From NCBI GenBank assembly GCA_945901155.1, contig CAMDKO010000013.1:1-42467 (forward strand): DNA of 42,467 bases. Reading direction: 5' to 3'. This document shows, piece after piece, positions 24,783 through 32,685 of this stretch. Under the pieces are notes generated by a model. It ran no database searches. It worked only from the letters and a program-made list of their open reading frames with translations, and was not told where the DNA came from. This stretch comes from Pedobacter schmidteae (GTDB lineage Bacteria > Bacteroidota > Bacteroidia > Sphingobacteriales > Sphingobacteriaceae). Both the position numbers and the translations under genes were made by a program. Every line of letters starts with the position of its first letter. The first letter of the stretch is position 1.

Positions 24783-25167
24783 GTTGGAAATATCTGTAAA
24801 TCAATTAACTGCACAGCGTACATTTGCTGTGGGCAATGATTTGGTACACATAGAAAACTTTAAACTTTCGCTCAACGATCTTTTCAAAAATAAGGTATAT
24901 ACCCCTGCCGAAATCACTTATTGTGAGAGCTTCGATGATTCCATTCAGCGCTATGCCTCTACCTGGGCAGCTAAGGAAGCGGTTTATAAAGCTGTTAAAC
25001 AACTGGATCCATCTTCTCTGGGATGGAAAAAAATAGAAATCATCAGGGCCAAAAAAGCAGGAATGCCAACGGTAGTATTGCCCGAACATCTTAAAAACCT
25101 CGAAGTTAGCCTTACCATATCACATGATGCTGAATATGCCTGGGCACTGGCATTAATTAATACTTAA
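24772..25167 (+). CDS. AcpS-type 4'-phosphopantetheinyl transferase
   Basis: 131 aa. Both AcpS/PPTase signatures are present: GNDLVHIENF (21-30, Asp23) and WAAKEAVYKA (65-74, Lys68, Glu69, Lys73). It moves phosphopantetheine from CoA to the ACP serine. A private PPTase beside an ACP with an unusual site suggests that the housekeeping enzyme may not recognise this ACP (inference). Confidence 0.88.
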   Translation: MQSKLEISVNQLTAQRTFAVGNDLVHIENFKLSLNDLFKNKVYTPAEITYCESFDDSIQRYASTWAAKEAVYKAVKQLDPSSLGWKKIEIIRAKKAGMPTVVLPEHLKNLEVSLTISHDAEYAWALALINT

Positions 25168-25176
25168 TTTAATCCA

Positions 25177-25998
25177 TTGACCTCTCATTTTTATAGCTCC
25201 GATTTTGTTGATCTCCATTATTATAAATATGGGACAGGTGAGAAGCACATGCTTTGCTTTCATGGTTTTGGGATGCATGGAAAACAGTTTCGGGGATTAG
25301 AGCTGGAATTAGGAAATAAATATACTTTTTGGGGATTCGATTTGTTTTTTCATAAAGCTACAAAGCTAAAGGATCAAAGTTTGGATACTGTAAAAGCAGG
25401 ATTAACAAAAAGTGCATTGGCCAACCTTATTCTGGAGTTTTGTAGTGCAAATAAGATTGAACGTTTTTCAGTAATAGGTTATTCAATGGGTACCCACTAT
25501 GCAACCACAATTGTTGAAGAACTTCCCGAAATGATTCATGAATATATTATTGCGGCACCATCATCCATTAAACCCGGAAATATTATCCAGTTTTTTAGTA
25601 GAAATAAAATCGGAAATAAAATCATTGAGAAAGTATCTTTAAGTAAAAATACCATAGTTAACATGTTAAACATGCTTAAGCGGGCTCGATTCATAGATGC
25701 CGACGGACATAGAATTCTTTTAAATGAAATTGCAACGCATGAATTAAGGTTTAATCTATACGCCAGCATCACCTATTTACGATTTTTAATAACCGATGAA
25801 GCAAAACTTGTATATAATTTAAACAAGCATCCTATTCGAAGTATTTTCATTTTTGGGAAACATGATCATGCATATCCGATTGCCATTGGGAAAACCTTTT
25901 TACCTCAAGTTAAAAACGCGGAAATATTGAATTTAAATGAAGGACATGAATTGATCAATAAACGTTTTGCCAAAGTTTTAGCAGATTTGTTATTATGA
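25177..25998 (+). CDS. Alpha/beta hydrolase, possible thioesterase or acyltransfer enzyme, TTG start
   Basis: 273 aa. Oxyanion segment FHGFGMHG (28-35), nucleophile elbow GYSMG (Ser103), Asp230 in FGKHDHAYP and His257 in NEGHEL: a full triad. The TTG at 25177 is chosen because an in-frame stop (25165-25167) lies just upstream and the first in-frame ATG would remove the first beta strand. It may release acyl chains from the ACP, but that is inferred from the operon. It overlaps the next gene by 4 bp (ATGA). Confidence 0.78.
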   Translation: MTSHFYSSDFVDLHYYKYGTGEKHMLCFHGFGMHGKQFRGLELELGNKYTFWGFDLFFHKATKLKDQSLDTVKAGLTKSALANLILEFCSANKIERFSVIGYSMGTHYATTIVEELPEMIHEYIIAAPSSIKPGNIIQFFSRNKIGNKIIEKVSLSKNTIVNMLNMLKRARFIDADGHRILLNEIATHELRFNLYASITYLRFLITDEAKLVYNLNKHPIRSIFIFGKHDHAYPIAIGKTFLPQVKNAEILNLNEGHELINKRFAKVLADLLL

Positions 25999-26651
25999 TC
26001 ATTAAATCAAAACCCTTATCGCTTTTCTGGTTAAAAGTGGGTGGCTACTGCCTAACGCAATTTTTCAGGATATTTTACTTTAATAAGTTAGTCATTAAGC
26101 CTGTTGAGATAAAATCAGAACATTCTTATATTTTATCGTGCAATCACTTTAGTTTCGGTGATGGCTTTTTAGGCTTTTATCTAGCCTACCAAGTACTTAT
26201 TAAACAGGGCAAAATGAAAAGACTCTACATTATGTCCTTAAAAAAGCAAATGGAATTGAATTGGTGGCTAAGGTATCTTGGTTCATTTTCTATTGAGCCA
26301 GGTAAATACTCTGTCAAAGAAAGTATGGCTTATGCTGCTGAAATATTAAATGAACCCGGTAACTTATTGCTCTTTTTTCCACAAGGGAACCTGGAGAGTG
26401 TACATATCAGAACAATAGAATTTCAAGATGGCATATCAGAAATAGTGCATGAGGTAAAAGGCGATTGCCAACTGTTATGGAGCAGTAATATTGGTGAATA
26501 TTTTGAAAGTATCAGGCCTTCTGTTTATTTTAACATGCTCGATTGCGGCACTGCTCAGAATTTTGATTTTGATCGGTTTAAAGAAGAGATAAACCGGCAT
26601 CACAAAATGTCAATAAAACAGAATATACGTTTTACACAAGAAGAAGATTAA
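25995..26651 (+). CDS. PlsC-like acyltransferase
   Basis: 218 aa with acyltransferase motif I NHFSFGD (His51-x4-Asp56) and motif III FFPQGN (127-132), where most PlsC/LPLAT enzymes have FPEGT; the Glu to Gln change is worth noting. It probably transfers the island's acyl chain onto a lipid or other acceptor at the inner membrane. It is the last gene of the operon. Confidence 0.78.
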   Translation: MIIKSKPLSLFWLKVGGYCLTQFFRIFYFNKLVIKPVEIKSEHSYILSCNHFSFGDGFLGFYLAYQVLIKQGKMKRLYIMSLKKQMELNWWLRYLGSFSIEPGKYSVKESMAYAAEILNEPGNLLLFFPQGNLESVHIRTIEFQDGISEIVHEVKGDCQLLWSSNIGEYFESIRPSVYFNMLDCGTAQNFDFDRFKEEINRHHKMSIKQNIRFTQEED

Positions 26652-26731
26652 AAAATTGATTAACCCACTTATTGATCCAGAAAACAAATCTATACGATAT
26701 ATTGTTACGTATCTTAAACTAAAGTATTAAA

Positions 26732-27379
26732 ATGAAACGCCATCTAAGTATCATATCCGCATTATCACTAATCCTAGTTTTATTTTCCTGTGATGCCATA
26801 TCTCAGAAAAAAACTGATGTTAGAAAAGTGAAACTCACAGCACCTAAAGGAAAGGCCATTGCAGCTTTTGCTGAAGGATGTTTCTGGTGTTCAGAGCATA
26901 TTTTTGAAGCAGTAATTGGCATAGACTCGGCTATTTCGGGATATGCCGGAGGTACAGTGCCAAACCCAACCTATGATTTAGTAAATACCGAAACAACCGG
27001 ACATGCAGAAACAGTACTAATTTACTATGACCCTAAAGTAATTTCATATGCTGAATTATGTAAAGTATTTTTTGCTTCACATGACCCTACAACTCCCAAT
27101 CAGCAGGGACCCGACCGAGGTTCATCTTACCGCTCCATATTATTTTATACCGGGCCAACAGAAAAATTGGCCGCTCAACAGGCTGTGAAAGACATTACGA
27201 ACTCCGGAAGGTTTAGAAAGTCAGTAGTAACTGAATTAAAACCACTCACAGAATTCTACAGAGCAGAAGAGTACCATCAAGATTATATCGAACACAATCC
27301 AAATCAGGGTTATGTAAGGGCGGTTTCTATTCCACGATTTGAGTTGTTCAAAAAGACGTATAAGGGGAAACTGAGGTAG
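26732..27379 (+). CDS. msrA: Peptide methionine sulfoxide reductase MsrA, lipoprotein form
   Basis: 215 aa. A lipoprotein signal with LFSC (Cys20) puts it in the envelope. The catalytic motif GCFWC has Cys50 as nucleophile, followed by GYAGG, GHAETVLIYYDP and YHQDYIEHNP. It repairs oxidised methionine (S-form) in exported proteins. The last codons and stop (AAACTGAGGTAG) form the first, incomplete unit of the tandem repeat that follows. Confidence 0.93.
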   Translation: MKRHLSIISALSLILVLFSCDAISQKKTDVRKVKLTAPKGKAIAAFAEGCFWCSEHIFEAVIGIDSAISGYAGGTVPNPTYDLVNTETTGHAETVLIYYDPKVISYAELCKVFFASHDPTTPNQQGPDRGSSYRSILFYTGPTEKLAAQQAVKDITNSGRFRKSVVTELKPLTEFYRAEEYHQDYIEHNPNQGYVRAVSIPRFELFKKTYKGKLR

Positions 27380-27495
27380 GGGAACTGAGGTAGGAGGTAG
27401 GGGAACTGAGGTAGGAGATCTGAGGATATCGGAAATCAGGCTTCATACTTTAGACATCAGACTTCAGGCTTCAGACTTCAGACCTCCGACATCCA
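27364..27495. repeat. Tandem repeats after msrA
   Basis: A 21-bp-period duplication gives two identical 23-bp copies (27373-27395 and 27394-27416) of GAGGTAGGGGAACTGAGG plus TAGGA, seeded by the msrA 3' end. It is followed by degenerate units of the type ACTTCAGAC/GGCTTCAGA (about 27440-27480). There are no spacers of CRISPR type. They look like slippage repeats. Confidence 0.8.
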
Positions 27496-27532
27496 CTTCT
27501 CATTTGCTAATTCTATTCTCTACCTTTACTAA

Positions 27533-28762
27533 ATGGATTACCAGGTTCACCAGCTGCAAAATGGAATACGTGTTTTGCATAAACCAAGCCCTTCAAATAT
27601 TTCGCATGCCTGCATTATAATCAATGCCGGTTCGCGCGATGAAGATCAGTCTAAAGATGGAATGGCCCATTTTATTGAACATCTATTGTTCAAACAAACC
27701 GAGAAAAGAAATACAAACCAGATATTAAACAGACTGGAGCTGGTTGGTGCAGATTTGAATGCCTATACCACCAAAGAATATACTTGTGTTCATGCCTCTT
27801 TCTTAAAACCACATCTAGAAAGATCACTTGATCTTTTTGAGGATATCCTATTTCATTCTGTATTTCCTGAAGAAGAAATGAATAAGGAAAAAGAGGTTAT
27901 TCTAGATGAAATCTCTTCGTATCAGGATCAGCCTGATGAAGCCATTAACGATGATTTTGAGGATCTGCTTTTTGAAGGTCATCCATTGGGCAGAAATATT
28001 CTGGGAACCCCCGAATCAGTAAAAGGCTTTAAGAAAAAAGATATTCAGCTGTTTATGAAATCCAATTATCGTACAGATGAAATCATCATTGGGATTTTCG
28101 GAGATTATGATTTTAAGACAGTTATCCGCATCAGCGAGAAGCTTTACGGAAAGGTACCAGCCAATTTAACGGAGAGAGTACGCCAAAAAATAGGGAACTA
28201 TAGCCCAAAACACAGTATTTTTAGTAAACCTATCAATCAGGCACATTGTGTGATTGGCAACCGATCGTACTCTTTTCACCATAAACACAGGACAGCCTTT
28301 TTGCTTCTGAACAATTTATTGGGCGGAACAGGTATGAGCTCACGTCTGAACCTGGAAATTCGAGAAAAATATGGCATTACCTATACCATAGAGTCGAACT
28401 ATACCCCAATGAGCGATTCGGGTATTTTTTCTATCTACTTTGGAACAGATACTGAAAAAACTGAAAAGGCTATCAAACTGCTCGAAAAGGAACTAAAGAA
28501 ACTCCGGGATCAAAAACTAGGGCCCGTTCAATTACAGCAGGCCAAACATAAATTCATAGGTCAGATTGCATTAGGTGAGGAAAACAGAATGGGACTGATC
28601 ATTTCTATGAGTAAAAGCCTACTAGACTTTAACCGGGTCGATTCTCTGGAAGAGGTATTTGCTAAAATTAACAAAGTGACTGCCCCTCATTTGCTTGAAA
28701 TTGCCAATGAAATGTTTGATCCAACGCAATTAAGCACGCTGATATTTAATCCGAAAGAATAA
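27533..28762 (+). CDS. M16-family zinc metallopeptidase
   Basis: 409 aa. The inverted zinc motif HFIEH (46-50) is followed by the distant Glu in EKEVILDEISSY. An N-terminal M16 domain is joined to a C-terminal inactive M16_C half (NRSYSFHHKHRTAFLLLNNLLGGTGMSSRLN, then GITYTIES). There is no signal peptide, so it is probably cytoplasmic, like the bacterial processing-peptidase homologues. It is preceded by the repeat tract and stands alone. Confidence 0.92.
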   Translation: MDYQVHQLQNGIRVLHKPSPSNISHACIIINAGSRDEDQSKDGMAHFIEHLLFKQTEKRNTNQILNRLELVGADLNAYTTKEYTCVHASFLKPHLERSLDLFEDILFHSVFPEEEMNKEKEVILDEISSYQDQPDEAINDDFEDLLFEGHPLGRNILGTPESVKGFKKKDIQLFMKSNYRTDEIIIGIFGDYDFKTVIRISEKLYGKVPANLTERVRQKIGNYSPKHSIFSKPINQAHCVIGNRSYSFHHKHRTAFLLLNNLLGGTGMSSRLNLEIREKYGITYTIESNYTPMSDSGIFSIYFGTDTEKTEKAIKLLEKELKKLRDQKLGPVQLQQAKHKFIGQIALGEENRMGLIISMSKSLLDFNRVDSLEEVFAKINKVTAPHLLEIANEMFDPTQLSTLIFNPKE

Positions 28763-28813
28763 ATTAAGCTTTTGAAAAAAGTCCTAATCAATCAGGATTA
28801 AAGGATTTGATTA

Positions 28814-28850
28814 AAGGATAAGGATCATCTGCACGACAATACTTATCCTT
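28814..28850. repeat. Inverted repeat AAGGATAAG / CTTATCCTT
   Basis: A 9-bp perfect stem (28814-28822 with 28842-28850) and a 19-nt loop, in the convergent gap between the M16 peptidase and the minus-strand operon. It has no T-run, so terminator function is doubtful. Confidence 0.4.
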
Positions 28851-28872
28851 AAATCATGAATCCAGAATCAAA

Positions 28873-29070
28873 TTAATTGTTTTTCTTTGATGCTTTTGAA
28901 GCTTTTTCGCTAGTCTTAGACTTGTCTGAGCAACAGCTCATCTTACAGTCTTTACCCATTTTACATTCCATTTTTTCTGCTGGCTTTGGAGCAGATTTAG
29001 GCTCTTGGGCAGTTACCGATAATGTTGCTGCAAAGAATGCGATCGCTAAAAATCCTGATATTTTTTTCAT
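28873..29070 (-). CDS. Small exported Cys-rich protein
   Basis: 65 aa. The signal peptide MKKISGFLAIAFFAATLSVTA is followed by a short Lys/Pro segment and a cluster of cysteines (36, 42, 46, 47; pattern MECKMGKDCKMSCCSDK), then a Lys/Ser-rich tail. Possibly a metal binder. It starts 9 bp after psd on the same strand. The plus-strand ORF covering the same DNA is a mirror image without a plausible domain. No family is recognised. Confidence 0.7.
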   Translation of the reverse strand: MKKISGFLAIAFFAATLSVTAQEPKSAPKPAEKMECKMGKDCKMSCCSDKSKTSEKASKASKKNN

Positions 29071-29079
29071 GTTATTTTC

Positions 29080-29742
29080 TTAGTTTTTTAAATGTGCTAA
29101 AACTGTGATGCCTCCTTTTACAGTTTCACCAAGTCCTACTTTGATTTCAGTTCCTAAAGGTAAAAACAAGTCTACTCTGGAACCAAATTTAATGAAACCG
29201 AATTCCTCTCCCTGCACAGCTTGCTGACCTTCTTTAGAATAACAAACAATTCTTCTGGCTAAAGCACCTGCTATCTGACGGAAAAGAACTGAAACGCCTG
29301 CTTTATTCTCAATAACAACCGTGGTTCTTTCATTTTCAGTAGATGATTTTGGATGCCATGCTACCAGAAATTTTCCAGGATGGTATCTGTAATATTTAAC
29401 GATACCCGAAATTGGATTTCTATTAATATGTACATTGATTGGCGACATGAAAACGGAAACCTGAATACGCTTATCTTTAAGAAATTCCGTTTCTTCCGTT
29501 TCCTCAATCACAACTACCTTACCATCTGCAGGGCAAATTACATGCTGATCATTCATTATTACCGTAATTGCCGGACTCCTGAAAAACTGAAGTATGATCA
29601 CGAACAAGGCAAATGATAAAATATAAATAATCCAAGTAAACCAGGCAGTATTGGGAAGAAGGTAGTGTACAACTGCATTCAATACTAAAATAAAGAGAAT
29701 ACAGAGTGCGATTGAAGTATAGCCTTCTTTGTGAATAGTCAT
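29080..29742 (-). CDS. psd: Phosphatidylserine decarboxylase, archaeal-type short form
   Basis: 220 aa with two N-terminal membrane helices (IALCILFILVLNAVV and WIIYILSFALFVIILQ), then PADGKVV, FMSPINVHINRNP, and the self-cleavage site Gly-Ser in KFGSRVDLFLP, where the serine becomes the pyruvoyl group. It converts phosphatidylserine to phosphatidylethanolamine in the inner membrane. It lies 73 bp downstream of hpt. Confidence 0.92.
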   Translation of the reverse strand: MTIHKEGYTSIALCILFILVLNAVVHYLLPNTAWFTWIIYILSFALFVIILQFFRSPAITVIMNDQHVICPADGKVVVIEETEETEFLKDKRIQVSVFMSPINVHINRNPISGIVKYYRYHPGKFLVAWHPKSSTENERTTVVIENKAGVSVLFRQIAGALARRIVCYSKEGQQAVQGEEFGFIKFGSRVDLFLPLGTEIKVGLGETVKGGITVLAHLKN

Positions 29743-29815
29743 TTTATAATGGTTAGTTCCGAGTAAAAATACAATTTTTCAAATTAAACTTCTATTGACT
29801 GTTTACTATTTATGC

Positions 29816-30349
29816 TTAAACTGCTTTGTAAATATCTCTCAAATTACGACCTAAACCGTTATAATCCAGGCCATAACCCAGAACAAACTCATCCGCAATT
29901 TCAAACCCGATATAATTTATCTTATCAATCTTGACTTTTAATGATTCCGGTTTAAATAAGAGTGTACAAACATTAACAGAAGCAGGATTTTCCTTATTGA
30001 TCATCTCTAGCAGATATTCGAGCGTTTTACCACTGTCAACTATATCTTCCACAATGATCACATCACGATCCTTTAAAGGCATCTGCAGGCTAATTTCTTT
30101 TTTTATCTTTCCGCTACTTTTATCTCCTTCGTAAGATGAAACCTTCACAAAGCTTACTTCACAAGAAATATGGATCTCTTTAATCAGATCGGCAAGGAAT
30201 ATGAAACTGCCATTCAGTACTCCAATAAACACCGGAATACGATTCTCGAAATCAACATTAAGCTGAATAGCTAAGAGGCGAATCCTTTTCCTGATCTGCT
30301 CATATTCCAGCATTAGCTCGAAGTTTTTCTCATCAATTTCTATCTTCAT
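29816..30349 (-). CDS. hpt: Hypoxanthine phosphoribosyltransferase
   Basis: 177 aa type I PRTase. The PRPP loop VIIVEDIVDSGKTL is canonical, with GVLNGSFIFLADL before it and IADEFVLGYGLDYN at the flexible/C-terminal part. It salvages hypoxanthine and guanine to IMP and GMP. Its ATG overlaps the stop of the transglycosylase gene by 4 bp (ATGA), so the two are co-translated. Confidence 0.94.
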   Translation of the reverse strand: MKIEIDEKNFELMLEYEQIRKRIRLLAIQLNVDFENRIPVFIGVLNGSFIFLADLIKEIHISCEVSFVKVSSYEGDKSSGKIKKEISLQMPLKDRDVIIVEDIVDSGKTLEYLLEMINKENPASVNVCTLLFKPESLKVKIDKINYIGFEIADEFVLGYGLDYNGLGRNLRDIYKAV

Positions 30350-32508
30350 TGCTTTAATTTGGAGATATATTTACTAATTCCTTTTTTAATTTTAGAGTCC
30401 CTCTCCAATTTTCTCTGCTCCCGTTTGTCTTTTCGAGTACTTGGCGTCCTTATTATAACACTGTCTCTAGGAATATTCTTTGGCTTCGGGGCTTCCTTAA
30501 CTTGTAGGCTATCTATTCGTTTTTTACCAAATAGCTGCTGCAGAATTCCATCCTGTTCCTCGGCACCAATGTCAATCAGCAAGCTATCTGAAACCAGCGA
30601 ATCAAGGGGTAAACCAGATCGTAAGCTTTCTTTTAATCGGACAGAATAAAATCCGTAATAAGTACTGTCGGGGGGAGTCAATCCGCGGCTGGCCATAATT
30701 CCACCAATAAAATTAAAATAGGATGATAGCCCAGATCTTAAACTTCCATCACCTTCAAACCGGTACAAACCTGATTTAGGCTTTGGAACTATACTGGCAA
30801 GAAAAATACTCTCTCCGATAGTAAGCTCTGCCGGATTCTTACTAAAATAGTATCGAGACGCTTCACCAATACCATACACATTTCTGCCCCACTCAATCAG
30901 GTTAAGATAGGTTTCATACATGCGTTCTTTACTTGACAGACGGCCATTTTCCATGATCCAAACAATCAAAATCTCTTCAATCTTCCTGGCCAGTGTTTTT
31001 TGTCGGTTCAGATAAACATTCTTTACCAGTTGCATAGAAATGGTGCTTCCGCCTCTCTTGAATGCTTTTTCTTTAAAATTAGTAGCGATAGATTTTCGGA
31101 TAGATTCTTCAACAAATCCATTATGGCTATAGAATGAAGGGTCTTCTGCAGTCAGCAGCGCATTTTTTAAATAGGGAGAAATTTGGTCAATTGGGGTATA
31201 ATCCGGATTTTCAGGACCTATAATAATATCCCGCATCGGTACACCATATTCATAAGGGGTATAAACAAAACTTCCATTGATCTTCTGAAGGTTCGCTTTT
31301 CCCCATTTTTTTACTTTGAACCCTGAATTTTTTAGCCTGGAATTAAAAATAACATCGTCCGGCTTTTCAGAGTCGAGGTAAAAATCAAGTTTGTATTGCA
31401 GTTTCCCAGCAACCTGGATACCTTCTAGTGATTCGAACAATCCTTGCGGGAATGAATTAATCAATTGCTGGGCATCAAGCTCTTCTGTAAAGATTTTTAA
31501 TTCGTAAATTTTAGAGGGCGAAAGGGTATATTTTAAATAAGGATGAATGTCAATATCCTTTAAGTGAATGGTTGAAGTGCTATCGATTGAAATAAAATTC
31601 TTGCCAATCAACATATCTGCATCCAATGCGGCATCCTGTACAATTATATCATTCAATGAAATGCGGGAATGGTTTACCAGCAAGTTTTTAACTTTCCATG
31701 AGCCACTGATCTGGAGCTCATCTCCGCTTCGATTAACCCCTCTCATCTCGGTTGATGCCGTATCAAAATTGAGTTTTAGTCCGAATTTTTTTTGGATAAT
31801 GGGCAATTCAACCTTTTTATTATCTGCAAAAAGCATCAGGTTGAGTTTTTTATCGCCCGGAGCAACGCTGCCCTCTATATGCCAGGTTGATTCATTTCCG
31901 TTTACTTTAATTGTTGAACTGACATCACCCCCATCAATTGTTGCAGTTGTGGTATGGATATCAACAAGGCTTGAGTCATCGGTAAATTTTATTCTAAAAT
32001 CCCTGATATCCATATCATCCGGAATTTTATACAACATTTTATTGATCAGATTATTAGCAAACTTTGCCAAGTCTAATTCAGGCTTTGCTTTTGTAGTATC
32101 AGACTGCTTTTTGCGAAAAAGAAAATCATAATTGCTTGTGGAATCTTTTTTGACCAGGTTAATGATTCCGTTATCCAGATTTATTTCAGCAATTTTTATA
32201 TCTCCAAAAATCAAAGGAAACAATTTGATACCTATTTCAAAGTTTTGAATTTTTGCCAAACTATCTCTTCCCCTTGGCACGGCAGTTATATTTTTAAAGT
32301 TTACGCTGCTCAACCCAACAAATTTAGCGCTTTCAATTTTCAGCTCCAGATCAAACTCTCTATCCGCTTTATTGATCACCTTTTTGATAGCCGCATTAAG
32401 TAAAGCTTCACGTTTGGCAAAGGCTATCCCAGCCGCAATGAAAATAATTGCAAGTAGGCTAAGCATTGAAATCCTGGTAATCTTATAATATTTTTCGGGT
32501 ATCCGCAT
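30346..32508 (-). CDS. AsmA-like domain fused to a GT51 peptidoglycan transglycosylase
   Basis: 720 aa. One N-terminal membrane helix (~14-30), then a long periplasmic beta-rich part (~40-420) of AsmA-like character. After that comes a GT51 (MtgA/PBP1-type) domain: AEDPSFYSHNG with catalytic Glu455, GGSTISMQLVKNVYL (486-500), then YLNLIEWGRNVYGIGEASRYYF. There is no transpeptidase domain. A Lys/Arg-rich tail ends it. It polymerises lipid II into glycan strands; the AsmA-like part may link this to lipid or outer-membrane processes (inference). First gene of the minus operon with hpt and psd. Confidence 0.88.
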   Translation of the reverse strand: MRIPEKYYKITRISMLSLLAIIFIAAGIAFAKREALLNAAIKKVINKADREFDLELKIESAKFVGLSSVNFKNITAVPRGRDSLAKIQNFEIGIKLFPLIFGDIKIAEINLDNGIINLVKKDSTSNYDFLFRKKQSDTTKAKPELDLAKFANNLINKMLYKIPDDMDIRDFRIKFTDDSSLVDIHTTTATIDGGDVSSTIKVNGNESTWHIEGSVAPGDKKLNLMLFADNKKVELPIIQKKFGLKLNFDTASTEMRGVNRSGDELQISGSWKVKNLLVNHSRISLNDIIVQDAALDADMLIGKNFISIDSTSTIHLKDIDIHPYLKYTLSPSKIYELKIFTEELDAQQLINSFPQGLFESLEGIQVAGKLQYKLDFYLDSEKPDDVIFNSRLKNSGFKVKKWGKANLQKINGSFVYTPYEYGVPMRDIIIGPENPDYTPIDQISPYLKNALLTAEDPSFYSHNGFVEESIRKSIATNFKEKAFKRGGSTISMQLVKNVYLNRQKTLARKIEEILIVWIMENGRLSSKERMYETYLNLIEWGRNVYGIGEASRYYFSKNPAELTIGESIFLASIVPKPKSGLYRFEGDGSLRSGLSSYFNFIGGIMASRGLTPPDSTYYGFYSVRLKESLRSGLPLDSLVSDSLLIDIGAEEQDGILQQLFGKKRIDSLQVKEAPKPKNIPRDSVIIRTPSTRKDKREQRKLERDSKIKKGISKYISKLKQ

Positions 32509-32634
32509 GTAGTAAAATATTCATTAATTGAAAGAAAAGGCTTTTAGATAAAATAGGTTTCAGGCTGATTAATAATTGCAGGTCAGTTCACTGTAAAAAC
32601 CTTCATCTTCTAACAATAAACTTAGTACTTTTAG

Positions 32635-32642
32635 TAGATTTG
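32635..32642 (+). promoter_or_regulatory. Possible -7 box for mrp
   Basis: TAGATTTG fits TAnnTTTG, 43 bp before the mrp ATG, in the divergent gap with the transglycosylase gene. No clear -33 TTG is visible. Confidence 0.35.
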
Positions 32643-32685
32643 AGATAAACATAATCAAAAAATATTATCTCCTTAATATTCAAAA

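Noticed and set aside
27420-27500. CRISPR-like array of TTCAGAC units
   Set aside because: Units are about 9-10 bp, degenerate and without spacers; no cas genes are present.
28877-29083. Plus-strand 68-aa ORF over the small exported protein
   Set aside because: It is the antisense mirror of a minus-strand ORF with a clear signal peptide and operon context.
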